Positions 1 to 7,935 are shown, counted from the stretch's first letter. The stretch: 24,001 bases of DNA from CAZFJG01 sp964410915 (GCA_964410915.1 CAYPIU010000026.1:1-24001), one strand, 5' to 3'. Numbers and translations are program-made. Notes: generated from the letters alone by a model not told the origin.

Positions 1-273
1 TGGATAAAGAACAGCGAAGAACTTTATTCAAGCTGCATCGCCGGAGCTATTAGCGAAGAGGACTATGTAAAAGGTCTTGAAAATGCTGGCTTGAAAGAGG
101 TCGAAATCAGGGAAAGGGTAGAGTACGGAAAAGAAAGTGTCAGGGATTACGTACTGAATTCTCCTGATTTTCCTGCAAAAAGCAGGGAAGAAAGGGAAAA
201 AACTGTTGAGCAATACCAGGACAGCATTGCAGGAAAGATACATAGCATCCAGATCTATGCCGAAAAGGAATGA
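1..273 (+). CDS. arsM: Arsenite methyltransferase-like protein, C-terminal part (5' end outside window)
   Basis: The reading frame is open from base 1 to a TGA at 271-273 and gives about 90 residues. The stretch YSSCIAGAISEEDYVKGLE followed by NAGLKEVEIRERVEY resembles the C-terminal region of ArsM-type SAM-dependent arsenite methyltransferases, where a conserved 'SCIAGA' segment precedes an amphipathic helix and a beta strand. ArsM proteins methylate As(III) in the cytoplasm, giving volatile or exportable methylarsenicals. The SAM-binding core lies upstream of the window and cannot be checked, so a related class I methyltransferase remains possible. A small helix-hairpin-helix gene follows 58 bp downstream on the same strand and may be cotranscribed. 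Confidence 0.7.
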   Translation, partial: WIKNSEELYSSCIAGAISEEDYVKGLENAGLKEVEIRERVEYGKESVRDYVLNSPDFPAKSREEREKTVEQYQDSIAGKIHSIQIYAEKE

Positions 274-331
274 TCTGTTCGTATCTTTGCCAAGCTAATA
301 TCATTAGCCGGCCAAAAGGGGAGGACCTTTA

Positions 332-598
332 ATGGGATCAGCTTGCCCATCTCTGGCTGAACTGCAGACAATTCCGGGAGTTGGAAAGAAACTGGCCATT
401 GAATTATATGACCTCGGATACAGGCAGGTTTCAGACCTCGAAAATGAAGATCCTGAAAAAATGTACCATAAATTATGTGATCTAAGAGGAAAGCATATTG
501 ACAGGTGCGTACTGTATGTTTTTCGGTGTGCTGTTTACTATGCCAGTAACGGCGAATATGCCCCGGAACTCCTCAAGTGGTGGAATTGGAAGGACTGA
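332..598 (+). CDS. Cdd1-type helix-hairpin-helix protein
   Basis: An 88-residue protein with ATG start and a good Shine-Dalgarno (AAGGGGAGGA, about 316-325). Residues about 8-45 form a helix-hairpin-helix with the hairpin signature IPGVGKKLA. A Cys-rich conserved tail follows (KLCDLRGKHIDRCVLYVFRC), with the pattern of the 'pathogenicity locus' Cdd1 family. HhH motifs usually bind DNA backbone non-specifically, but the biochemical role of Cdd1 proteins is not established. The family name comes from a Clostridioides locus and does not show any role in virulence. It lies just downstream of the arsM-like gene and converges on the EAL-GGDEF gene. The length is normal for the family. Confidence 0.85.
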   Translation: MGSACPSLAELQTIPGVGKKLAIELYDLGYRQVSDLENEDPEKMYHKLCDLRGKHIDRCVLYVFRCAVYYASNGEYAPELLKWWNWKD

Positions 599-679
599 AC
601 GATCTGAAGATGCCTTTTCCCAAAGACTGCACTGTGTGATCCTGTCAGGCGGGATCGTATTATTGTGTCTGAAAGCCAT

Positions 680-2488
680 CTAAACGTAGGATCTTTTTTC
701 GAAAAGAAAGCTGCTTCTCTGGTATTTCTGGGTGTTCTGCTTGACCTTATGTTTCAGACTTGCGGCGATCTCGGCTATTCTGGCGGTATGGATGTTTGGA
801 TCAAGCCGGTGACTGTCTATAACTGCAAGGCTCATTGTGACCATAGGGATCTGAACCAGTTCATCATTTCTATTCAAGCCTTCGTAGTAGCCCTTTTTAA
901 TGTCCTCAGGGGAGAAAAGCTTCTTTTTCAGAATATCGAAATTCACACAGATGCCGTCCAGTGCTTCGGGGTTTACGCTTCCTGGACATACGCAGACAAA
1001 ATCATCTCCTCCGACATGGCCCACACGCGAACCTGAAGGTAAACTATCCATTCCGTTTGTGAGAATATTTGCTGCTGCCTGGATGAGTTTGTCACCGCAT
1101 AGAAAACCATACCTGTCGTTATATTGTTTGAAATGATCGAGATCGACGTATATGAGGGTAAAATGCTCTTTCTTCTTCTGGTAATTGTAGATCCATTTCT
1201 CGATATGTCTGTTACCCGGCAATCCGCTCAGGGGATTAGTGTTCATAGCTTTTTCCACTTCCAGCTCTCCGGCCCTTGCAATGATCCTCTTCATGGTGAC
1301 CGTACCAAGGAAGAAGCCTTTTTGATCAATTACTACTACAGGGTCGTATATATCGTCACTGCATCTTTCCATGGCAAGTTTTGAAAGGGTCCTGACAGAG
1401 CTGTCGCATCTTACCTTCAGAAAATCAGATTTTGATATTTCATCCACCAGTCGTTTTTGAAACAGGTGGTAACCGAAAGCTCCGCCTGTTTTGAGGAAGA
1501 AACTCTGCCGCGTTACGAGACCGCATGGTTTGCCCTGTTCCAGGATAACAATATGGTCCATACATCGTTCTTCTTTTTTCATCATTTCATGGATGTTTTC
1601 GCAGGATAGAGAGCCCTTTTCAATTGTTTTTCCGGCTATTACAAGGGAAGCCAGTCCATCAAGACGTTCTGTGTCATCATAGTGAAATTCATTCCATGCT
1701 ATTCTGACTTTAGCCATTATACCTGCATCAGGTGCGGAGGGCTGTTTAAGCGGATGACTGAAAAGAAATCCCTGGACATTTCTTACACCAAGTCTGAGAA
1801 GTGTCATAAGTTCAGCATAGGTTTCAACGCCTTCTGCGATTATCCTAGCCTGAACCTGGGAGGCAAATTCGCAAAGAAACCTTACCATATGCTGTTTGTA
1901 GGTATTGTGGGAAATATTCCTGACGAGGCTCATATCGAGTTTCATATAATCAGGGGTGCACAGACTCAGAGTTTTAAGTCCTGAATGACCTGAGCCGACA
2001 TCATCCAGGGCTATGGCGAAACCCTGAGATTTAAAATATTTTGATGACCTTTCAAGTGCGGACTGGTCTGATACATGTTCCCTTTCGGTTATTTCTATTA
2101 CTATCTGTTCAGGTTTCATGCCTATCGCATAGATGGTATCGGCAGAAAAACATCTATGAAACCGCTCATCTGTAAAAACACTTGGCAGAACGTTGATAAA
2201 AAATCTGTGCTTGTGGAAGTCAGGATTTTCAGCAAGATCTCGAAGAAAGGTCATTCGACAGGCTTCGTCAATTTCCCAGGAAAGGTCCTGTTCCTTCGCG
2301 GCCTCAAAAAAATGACCGGGTGATTCCATGGGAGGGTGTCCCCTGGTCAAAACTTCGTAACCTGAAACATTATTTCTACAAACATCAATTATTGGCTGAT
2401 AAACTGGATACATCAAGTCCTTGTTGATAAGCTCCATAAGTTGATACCTCACTATTGAAGAATCATCGAGCTGATCTGCTGTGGACAT
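680..2488 (-). CDS. Bifunctional EAL-CBS-GGDEF c-di-GMP signalling protein
   Basis: A 602-residue cytoplasmic protein with no signal peptide or membrane segment; ATG with GGGGGAA Shine-Dalgarno 7 nt upstream. The N-terminal EAL phosphodiesterase domain (about 15-255) keeps its metal and catalytic residues: EVLTR (E45), N99 in FFINV, E132 in EITE, D162/D163 in LDDVGSGHSG, K183, E219 in AEGVE and Q239 in VQG. A CBS pair (about 275-405) follows, typically a nucleotide-sensing module. A C-terminal GGDEF domain (about 410-570) has DLDHFKQYND and the signature GGDDF at 493-497. GGDDF is a permitted but less common variant. The RxxD inhibitory site is absent (PSGS at that position). The EAL half looks active as a c-di-GMP phosphodiesterase; the cyclase half may be active or only bind GTP. 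It converges with the Cdd1-like gene and has no operon partner. Confidence 0.92.
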   Translation of the reverse strand: MSTADQLDDSSIVRYQLMELINKDLMYPVYQPIIDVCRNNVSGYEVLTRGHPPMESPGHFFEAAKEQDLSWEIDEACRMTFLRDLAENPDFHKHRFFINVLPSVFTDERFHRCFSADTIYAIGMKPEQIVIEITEREHVSDQSALERSSKYFKSQGFAIALDDVGSGHSGLKTLSLCTPDYMKLDMSLVRNISHNTYKQHMVRFLCEFASQVQARIIAEGVETYAELMTLLRLGVRNVQGFLFSHPLKQPSAPDAGIMAKVRIAWNEFHYDDTERLDGLASLVIAGKTIEKGSLSCENIHEMMKKEERCMDHIVILEQGKPCGLVTRQSFFLKTGGAFGYHLFQKRLVDEISKSDFLKVRCDSSVRTLSKLAMERCSDDIYDPVVVIDQKGFFLGTVTMKRIIARAGELEVEKAMNTNPLSGLPGNRHIEKWIYNYQKKKEHFTLIYVDLDHFKQYNDRYGFLCGDKLIQAAANILTNGMDSLPSGSRVGHVGGDDFVCVCPGSVNPEALDGICVNFDILKKKLFSPEDIKKGYYEGLNRNDELVQIPMVTMSLAVIDSHRLDPNIHTARIAEIAASLKHKVKQNTQKYQRSSFLFEKRSYV

Positions 2489-2731
2489 TAAAATTTCCCC
2501 CTGACTATATTAAACAGGTAGACATTAGCATAATCCGGTAACGGGATTGTAAAAATTATGGACATTTAACCATTCAGATACCTTACTTTACGCAGGTTTT
2601 ATCATCCTGTTTCTTAAGGTCTATTTTCATTTCTGGCATTCTGCAACCCGAACAGGAAGCAGGGATAATAATTGACCACGATAAATCGAGATCCTATAAT
2701 AACAACAATTTATAAAGGGGGAATAGAGGGG

Positions 2732-3394
2732 ATGGAAGATAAAAACCAGCAAAATTCAAAAGAGGTGCTTGAAGAATTTAAAGGGTTTTATAATGATCTT
2801 AAGGATTCAGGGGATAGCCAGTTACTTGAAATGGTTCAGGATCTACCCTTTACCTCAATAGAAAAGATAACTTCAGCTTTTGCAGAAATTCAGGCAGTAA
2901 GGGGTTATGTTGACAGGAAAAAGTTAAAGATCCGAACTTACAGATCGGGTGAACTGGGATATATAGCATGGCGTCACAGCGTGATCTACAGGCAGGAATA
3001 TGACTTGGGAGATATCTTCGAATTCTATCTTATCCAGGGGATGTACCAGTATCTGAATGAATGTGAAGGCCGGGGAGAAGTGTGGGTAATTGACTATGCT
3101 GGCAAAGTTCAGGGATCTATCGCGATCGTGGAAACTGAGCCGGGAGTAGCCCAGTTAAGGTGGTTTCTAATAGAGCCCGAGTTCAGGGGATTTGGATTGG
3201 GCAAGAAGCTCATGGAAACATGTATGAAATACTGCCGTGAAAAAAATTACAATAATGTATATCTATGGACCTTTGACGAGCTGGATGCAGCAAGGCATTT
3301 ATATGAAAGTTTCGGCTTCAGGGTTACAGAGACAAAAACGAGTGCTCCATGGGGTAGAGATATAACAGAGGAAAGATGGGATATCGAACTTTAA
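2732..3394 (+). CDS. GNAT-family N-acetyltransferase
   Basis: A 220-residue protein. I place the start at ATG 2732 because AAAGGGGG at 2714-2721 sits 10 nt upstream; the open frame extends 20 codons further to a TTG with no ribosome site. Residues about 70-215 are a GNAT fold: the acetyl-CoA pyrophosphate loop is PEFRGFGLGKKLM, followed by the C-terminal helix and strand (LDAARHLYESFGFRV). The segment beginning IRTYRSGELGYIAWRHSVIY closely resembles the GNAT half of MarR-GNAT fusion regulators. Here the first 70 residues are helical and do not show a recognisable winged helix, so this looks like a stand-alone or reduced version. The substrate is unknown. A weak GC hairpin (3445-3463) lies downstream. 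Confidence 0.85.
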   Translation: MEDKNQQNSKEVLEEFKGFYNDLKDSGDSQLLEMVQDLPFTSIEKITSAFAEIQAVRGYVDRKKLKIRTYRSGELGYIAWRHSVIYRQEYDLGDIFEFYLIQGMYQYLNECEGRGEVWVIDYAGKVQGSIAIVETEPGVAQLRWFLIEPEFRGFGLGKKLMETCMKYCREKNYNNVYLWTFDELDAARHLYESFGFRVTETKTSAPWGRDITEERWDIEL

Positions 3395-3821
3395 GTTCCC
3401 TTAGTTTACATAGTAATCTATGTCATCCCATGAGAATGGAAAGAGCGGGCCTGTTGATCCCGCCTGCTTCTTAAAATTACTACCTTAGTTTAATAACTGA
3501 CAGCCACAATATCTTTTGCAGTGTTCGGGGAACTGTACGGAAACATGTTATTAGTTCCTGATTTGTATAGACGGACCTACAGTAGCCTTACCTGGTAACA
3601 GTGGTGTAAAAATTTATTGTTTTTAACCTGATAATCCTGTAAAATACATCGATTTCAGAATAGAAAAGGATGTTATTTGTCAGTTTTAATAGATTTTCAG
3701 TTTTATGCTTAAAAGCTACTTTTCTTGTATTTTTGCTATCACAGGAGGTATCTTTAGACATAACTCTTGATTCATCTATCATTTTCCTTTCATCAGATCA
3801 ATTGGGGAGGAGCTTTCTGAC
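3395..3821. other. Intergenic region between the GNAT gene and zupT
   Basis: This is 427 bp without a supported gene. A short hairpin, GCGGG at 3445-3449 pairing with CCCGC at 3459-3463 followed by a pyrimidine-rich stretch, may be a weak terminator for the GNAT gene. The rest is AT-rich. A second AGGAGGT at about 3744-3750 has no convincing start codon at proper distance. No recognised riboswitch or metal-regulator operator was seen upstream of zupT. Confidence 0.4.
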
Positions 3822-4727
3822 ATGTCAAACGTATTAATAGCCCTGGGACTTACTCTCTTTGCCGGCATGGCCACTGGCATTGGGAGTGGCATAGCCTTTT
3901 TTGCGAAAAGGACTAATTACCGGTTTCTCTCCGTATCAACGGGTTTTTCCGCAGGGGTAATGCTTTATGTTTCCTTTGTGGAGATATTCTTGAAGGGGCA
4001 GGAAGCCCTTGCCCTGGCCTATGGGGAATACTGGTCCCACTGGATCAACGTGGCTTCTTTCTTTGGAGGAATTGTTCTTATTGGTCTGATAGACAATCTC
4101 ATTCCCGAGGCTGAAAACCCTCATGAGGTCCGCTCCGAAAGGGTCACGGCTCCCCTTCACGATGAAACGGTGATATTGGAGGGGAATACATATATGGATA
4201 ACGGTGTGGAAAAGAAGATCCCCTTCAATGCATATCCGGATAATGGAGACAGTCGCAAGCTCCTTCGGATGGGCCTTTTCACAGCTCTTGCCATAGGTAT
4301 TCACAATTTTCCTGAGGGGCTGGCCACTTTCCTGGCTGCTCTGGAGGATCCGGGACTGGGTATAGCCATAGCCGTGGCAATTGCCCTGCATAACATTCCC
4401 GAAGGTATAAGTGTATCAGTACCAATTTTCTATGCCACCGGGAAGAGGACCAAGGCCTTTATCTATTCCTTTCTCAGTGGGCTGGCTGAGCCTGTGGGTG
4501 CTCTAATAGCTTATATTGCCATCCTTTTCTTTTTGGGAGGAGAAGGTAACGTGGTGCCGCCACAGGTTATGGGTATCCTTTTTGGCGGAGTAGCAGGAAT
4601 AATGGTGTATATCAGCCTGGATGAGCTCATACCCACCAGTCATGCCTATGGAAAAGGACATGACAGTCTCATTGGATTGCTTGGGGGCATGCTGGTGATG
4701 GCTCTTAGCCTCTTAATTATGAAATAG
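3822..4727 (+). CDS. zupT: ZIP-family zinc/divalent metal transporter ZupT
   Basis: A 301-residue inner-membrane protein with about eight membrane segments. It imports Zn(II) and, in characterised ZupT proteins, other divalent metals such as Fe(II), Mn(II) and Co(II). The ZIP signatures are intact: HNFPEGLATF (161-170) in TM4 and HNIPEGISVS (190-199) in TM5 supply the binuclear metal-site ligands, with E223 in LAEPVGA and SLDELIP at about 265-271 also typical of ZupT. Compared with E. coli ZupT (257 aa) it has a longer hydrophilic loop between TM3 and TM4 (about 95-147), where ZIP proteins vary. The start is ATG with GGGGAGGAG 9 nt upstream. It stands alone, with a strong shared terminator downstream at 4915-4968. 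Confidence 0.93.
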   Translation: MSNVLIALGLTLFAGMATGIGSGIAFFAKRTNYRFLSVSTGFSAGVMLYVSFVEIFLKGQEALALAYGEYWSHWINVASFFGGIVLIGLIDNLIPEAENPHEVRSERVTAPLHDETVILEGNTYMDNGVEKKIPFNAYPDNGDSRKLLRMGLFTALAIGIHNFPEGLATFLAALEDPGLGIAIAVAIALHNIPEGISVSVPIFYATGKRTKAFIYSFLSGLAEPVGALIAYIAILFFLGGEGNVVPPQVMGILFGGVAGIMVYISLDELIPTSHAYGKGHDSLIGLLGGMLVMALSLLIMK

Positions 4728-4914
4728 GCAAGGGTGGTGGAATTCAGCAGTAGCAATTACCCTGGCATGCATTAACCTTTTTCTTCAATGTCAAAGGAGA
4801 GAGGATCCTGTCCGGCCGTTTCCTCAGAAAATACAAAGGCATTAACATTGAGCTGGAGATAGATGGCTGAGGCATAGTAAGGCAGTTGAGACCTGCCCCG
4901 ATGTGATATTATGA

Positions 4915-4968
4915 AACAATCAGAACAGGGGCTGCTAAAACAGCCCCTGTTCTGATTGTTACTTTTTT
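4915..4968 (+). terminator. Rho-independent, probably bidirectional terminator
   Basis: A perfect 20-bp inverted repeat (arms 4915-4934 and 4941-4960, loop CTAAAA) is followed on the + strand by ACTTTTTT. It would end zupT transcripts reading right and, in the other direction, the nrdDG operon reading left, although the T tract on the minus strand is weak. The right arm overlaps the stop codon (4959-4961) of the small glycyl-radical ORF. Confidence 0.88.
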
Positions 4969-5105
4969 ATTACCTTGTCAAAGGTGACCCTGTCCCTGTA
5001 TTCTTCCTTTTTCCCCTTGTTCCACTGGGAAAGGGGTGAGAGGAAACCCACTACCCTGGAGTACACTTCGCATCTGGTGCGTCCCTTTTCTGTCTGTGCG
5101 GTCAT
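4959..5105 (-). CDS. Free-standing glycyl-radical domain of anaerobic ribonucleotide reductase (48 aa)
   Basis: This short ORF runs from ATG 5105 to TAA 4959-4961. Its product contains RTRCEVYSRVVGFL then QWNKGKKEEYRDR, which is the C-terminal glycyl-radical region of class III ribonucleotide reductase (family pattern CEVYSRVVGYLRPV...WNKGKQEEF). The radical glycine would be Gly20. The large NrdD in this operon ends before this region, so the two pieces together make one complete enzyme. A candidate Shine-Dalgarno AAAGGA lies about 10 nt upstream; an in-frame TGA further upstream rules out a longer product and fusion to NrdG. It starts 36 bp after the nrdG stop and is probably cotranscribed with nrdD and nrdG. 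The reading frame and motif are seen directly; that it works in trans with NrdD is inference. Confidence 0.92.
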   Translation of the reverse strand: MTAQTEKGRTRCEVYSRVVGFLSPLSQWNKGKKEEYRDRVTFDKVIKK

Positions 5106-5141
5106 GGTGGATCCATCCTTTCTATTGCTTCATAACTGCTT

Positions 5142-5840
5142 TCAGTTCCTGATCCCTGTTTCTTCTACGCATGGTTCCAATATTTTTCTGAATTCTTCCA
5201 GTTTGCCGGGGGGGTATCCGGTCCTTTCGGAAAGATTTCCATCCAGTACATATCCTGGTCTGAAATTCTGAATGAAGTACCTACGTGCGCCCTTTATCAT
5301 CTTTGCTACTTCAAGAATTTCTACAGTGTCTATAAGACCTGGCACCACAGTGGTCCTGAACTCGTATTCAATACCGGAACCTTTGATCATATCTATGCTT
5401 TTTATGATATCTGCTGTATTTCCCCGGAAACCCATATCCCGGGTATAACCCTCCAGGGAAGTCTTCACATCCATGGCAACATAATCCAGGAGCTTATCTT
5501 CCAACAGTTCCTTCAATACCGCTGGAATGGTGCCGTTGGTATCGAGTTTTACAAGAAAACCCCTTTCCCGGACCTGCACTATGAATTCCTGGATGTCTCT
5601 TTGAATTGTGGGTTCTCCTCCTGTAATACATACTCCGTCAAGAAAACCGGACCTGTTGTCCAAAAAAGAAAAAAAATTCTCTTCCGGCATAACTTCCATT
5701 TCCAGGTCCGGGTCCAGGATCTCCGGATTATGGCAGTAAGGACACCTGAGGTTGCAGCCAGGGGTGAAAACAGTACATGCCACTTTACCCGGGTAGTCCA
5801 GAAGTGTGGTCTTCTGCAGTCCCGCTATCTGGAAGATCAG
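5142..5840 (-). CDS. nrdG: Anaerobic ribonucleotide reductase activating protein NrdG, CTG start
   Basis: A radical-SAM activase of 232 residues. It uses a 4Fe-4S cluster and S-adenosylmethionine to abstract hydrogen from the glycine of NrdD. The cluster motif is C29-x3-C33-x2-C36 in GCNLRCPYCHNPE. ITGGEPT (SAM-binding GGE) follows. The first GTG in frame (5783) would remove the conserved start GLQKTTLLDYPGKV, which is clearly encoded upstream. The only plausible initiator is CTG at 5838-5840: it overlaps the nrdD stop as CTGA and has AAGGTGAT 2 nt before it, perfectly complementary to the 3' end of 16S rRNA. No ATG, GTG or TTG exists between the upstream in-frame TAA and the conserved N-terminus. 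Translation is therefore probably coupled to nrdD. Confidence 0.93.
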   Translation of the reverse strand: MIFQIAGLQKTTLLDYPGKVACTVFTPGCNLRCPYCHNPEILDPDLEMEVMPEENFFSFLDNRSGFLDGVCITGGEPTIQRDIQEFIVQVRERGFLVKLDTNGTIPAVLKELLEDKLLDYVAMDVKTSLEGYTRDMGFRGNTADIIKSIDMIKGSGIEYEFRTTVVPGLIDTVEILEVAKMIKGARRYFIQNFRPGYVLDGNLSERTGYPPGKLEEFRKILEPCVEETGIRN

Positions 5841-7873
5841 TTATCACCTTCTTCTGTGAAGCCTGCTTCCTGGTCACAGTAGGGACAGAACTCGTGTTCC
5901 CCGGGAATATATCCGTGGATGGGGCATATACTGAAGGTCGGGGTTATTGTGTAATATGGTAGTCTGAAGTTTTCAGCTATGCGCTTAACAAGGATCTTTG
6001 TGCTGTCTCCAGAGGGCATTCTTTCTCCAAGGAATGAGTGAAAGACTGTACCTCCTGTATATAGTGACTGGAGTTTATCCTGAAGCTTCAGGGCATCGAA
6101 GAGATCATCAGTATGACCTACAGGAAGCTGGGATGAATTTGTATAATAAGGATCTGCATCATTCTTTTTATATGCTTCTTCGTTGGCACACTTGATCTTG
6201 TCTCCGAACATGTCCTTGTCCGTTCTGGCGAATCGGTAAGTTGTACCTTCTGCAGGAGTAGCTTCCAGGTTGTAAAGGTTTCCTGTTTCCTCCTGGAAAA
6301 CGACCATCTGATCTCTCATTATGTTCATTATACGGACTGCGAAGGATACACCTTCATCGGTAGTGAGATCAGTGCCCATGAAATTCATAACTGCCTCGTT
6401 CATTCCGTTAAGACCTATGGTATTGAAGTGGTTATTCCAGTAGTGGCCACTGGCTTCTTTGATATTCCTGAGATAAAACCTGGAATAGGGGTAGAGTCCC
6501 TGTTCAGTCAACCTTTCAAGGATCTTGCGCTTAACTTCAAGGCTTTCCTTTGCAAGTTCCATGAGGGACAGTACCCTGTCAATAAAATCATTTTCATCCT
6601 GTGCGAGAAACCCGATCCTCGGCATGTTCAGAGTGACCACACCAATGGATCCCGTCATGGGATTGGAGCCGAAAAGACCACCACCTCTTTTACGAAGTTC
6701 CCTGTTGTCCAATCTCAGCCTGCAGCACATGCTCCTTGCATCATCAGGATCCATATCCGAATTCACGAAGTTGGAAAAGTAGGGAATCCCGTATTTTGCT
6801 GTCATTTCCCATACTGGTTCCAGTACTTCGTTTTCCCAGTCGAAGTCAGCAGTTATATTGTAAGTTGGAATTGGGAAGGGGAAAACTTTTTTTGAGGCGT
6901 CACCTTCCAGCATAACTTCTGCAAAAGCCCGGTTGATCATATCCATTTGAAATTGAAACTCTCCAAGGTTTTTATCCTGGAATTTCCCTCCTACAATGGC
7001 AGGTAACCCGGCTATAGTTTTTGGAGGGACGAGATCCATGGTAATGTTGGTAAAAGGTGTCTGAAAACCCACTCTTGTCGGCACGTTGAGATTAAAAACA
7101 AATTCCTGCAGAGCCTGTTTGACTTCCCGGTGTGAAAGGTTGTCATAATAGACAAAAGGTGCAAGGTAAGTGTCAAAGTTAGCAAAAGCCTGTGCTCCTG
7201 CAGCTTCTCCCTGCATGGTATAGAAAAAATTAGCTATCTGTCCCAGTGCGGTCCGGAAATGTTTCGCAGGTTTGCTGCCGATCTTGGTTTCTACGCCAGT
7301 AAAACCCTGCATGAGAAGATCGCTCAGATCCCATCCGCAACAGTAAACAGAGAGGTTGCTGAGATCGTGAATATGAAAGTCGCCAGAAATGTGGGGTTCC
7401 CTTATGGCAGGGGAATATATCTCATTGAGCCAGAATTGTGCTGTTACTTCTGAAGCGATGTAATTGTTCAGTCCCTGAAGGGAATAGCCCATATTACTGT
7501 TCTCATTGACCTTCCAGTCGAGTTTTCCCAGATATTTGTTGATCATCTGTGTCGCATTTGCAATAAGTTCTTTTGTTTCACGCAGTTTTGCATGCTGCTC
7601 ACGATAAAGAATATATGCCTTTGCTATATCAGCATATCCTTTTTCAATAAGTATCTTCTCGACGAGGTCCTGTACCTGCTCTACAGATGGATAACCCTTT
7701 TTGCTGAAGAATATTTCAAGATAGGATGAAACTTCACCTGAAACTTCATTTCCAATGGTTGAAGGATCCTGTCTTCCTACTGCTTTGGATGCTTTTACGA
7801 TGGCTGACTGGATCTTTTCGTTGTTGAAGAGATCTCTGGTCCCGTCCCGTTTTTCGATGTATTTTATGACCAT
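5837..7873 (-). CDS. nrdD: Anaerobic ribonucleoside-triphosphate reductase, large part lacking the glycyl-radical tail
   Basis: A 678-residue class III ribonucleotide reductase that reduces NTPs to dNTPs without oxygen. Residues 1 to about 95 form an ATP-cone allosteric domain (VIKYIEKRDGTRDLF). The ten-stranded barrel core includes the finger-loop region GGGLFGSNPMTGSIG and TLNMPRIGFLA (about 397-424). The Cys pair C383-C384 in SMCCRLRLD resembles the Thermotoga-type subclass (IIIh), which lacks the usual pre-positioned active-site cysteine. The C-terminus has the metal site C650-x2-H653...C663-x2-C666 in TITPTFSICPIHGY and HEFCPYC, then stops 12 residues later. The usual glycine motif is missing here and is encoded separately at 4959-5105. 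The start is ATG with GGAGGAA 6 nt upstream. The stop overlaps the nrdG CTG. No frame around the stop encodes the missing tail, so a simple frameshift is excluded. Confidence 0.95.
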   Translation of the reverse strand: MVIKYIEKRDGTRDLFNNEKIQSAIVKASKAVGRQDPSTIGNEVSGEVSSYLEIFFSKKGYPSVEQVQDLVEKILIEKGYADIAKAYILYREQHAKLRETKELIANATQMINKYLGKLDWKVNENSNMGYSLQGLNNYIASEVTAQFWLNEIYSPAIREPHISGDFHIHDLSNLSVYCCGWDLSDLLMQGFTGVETKIGSKPAKHFRTALGQIANFFYTMQGEAAGAQAFANFDTYLAPFVYYDNLSHREVKQALQEFVFNLNVPTRVGFQTPFTNITMDLVPPKTIAGLPAIVGGKFQDKNLGEFQFQMDMINRAFAEVMLEGDASKKVFPFPIPTYNITADFDWENEVLEPVWEMTAKYGIPYFSNFVNSDMDPDDARSMCCRLRLDNRELRKRGGGLFGSNPMTGSIGVVTLNMPRIGFLAQDENDFIDRVLSLMELAKESLEVKRKILERLTEQGLYPYSRFYLRNIKEASGHYWNNHFNTIGLNGMNEAVMNFMGTDLTTDEGVSFAVRIMNIMRDQMVVFQEETGNLYNLEATPAEGTTYRFARTDKDMFGDKIKCANEEAYKKNDADPYYTNSSQLPVGHTDDLFDALKLQDKLQSLYTGGTVFHSFLGERMPSGDSTKILVKRIAENFRLPYYTITPTFSICPIHGYIPGEHEFCPYCDQEAGFTEEGDN

Positions 7874-7935
7874 GAAGAATTCCTCCAGAATATATTCAAG
7901 TAAAGAGAATAATTGTTGTAAAGAAGCTATTTTTG

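Noticed and set aside
638..656. Short inverted repeat GATCC/GGATC between convergent genes
   Set aside because: Only 5 bp and no T tract on either strand; too weak to call a terminator.
2672..2731. TTG start 20 codons upstream for the GNAT protein
   Set aside because: No ribosome site at the TTG, while AAAGGGGG lies at the proper distance from ATG 2732.
3588..3782. 64-residue minus-strand ORF upstream of zupT
   Set aside because: No ribosome site, AT-rich low-complexity composition and no recognisable motif.
4754..4870. Open frame encoding a plausible-looking tail (ILSGRFLRKYKGINIELEIDG in part)
   Set aside because: It has no usable start codon and no ribosome site; at most a decayed fragment, not supported as a gene.
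5142..5783. NrdG starting at GTG 5783
   Set aside because: It would drop the conserved N-terminal segment GLQKTTLLDYPGKV, which is encoded in frame just upstream with a good ribosome site before a CTG.
5780..5880. Frameshift at the 3' end of nrdD hiding the glycyl-radical motif
   Set aside because: The other two frames after the C-x2-C site do not encode the motif, and the sequence runs directly into nrdG; the motif is found instead at 4959-5105.
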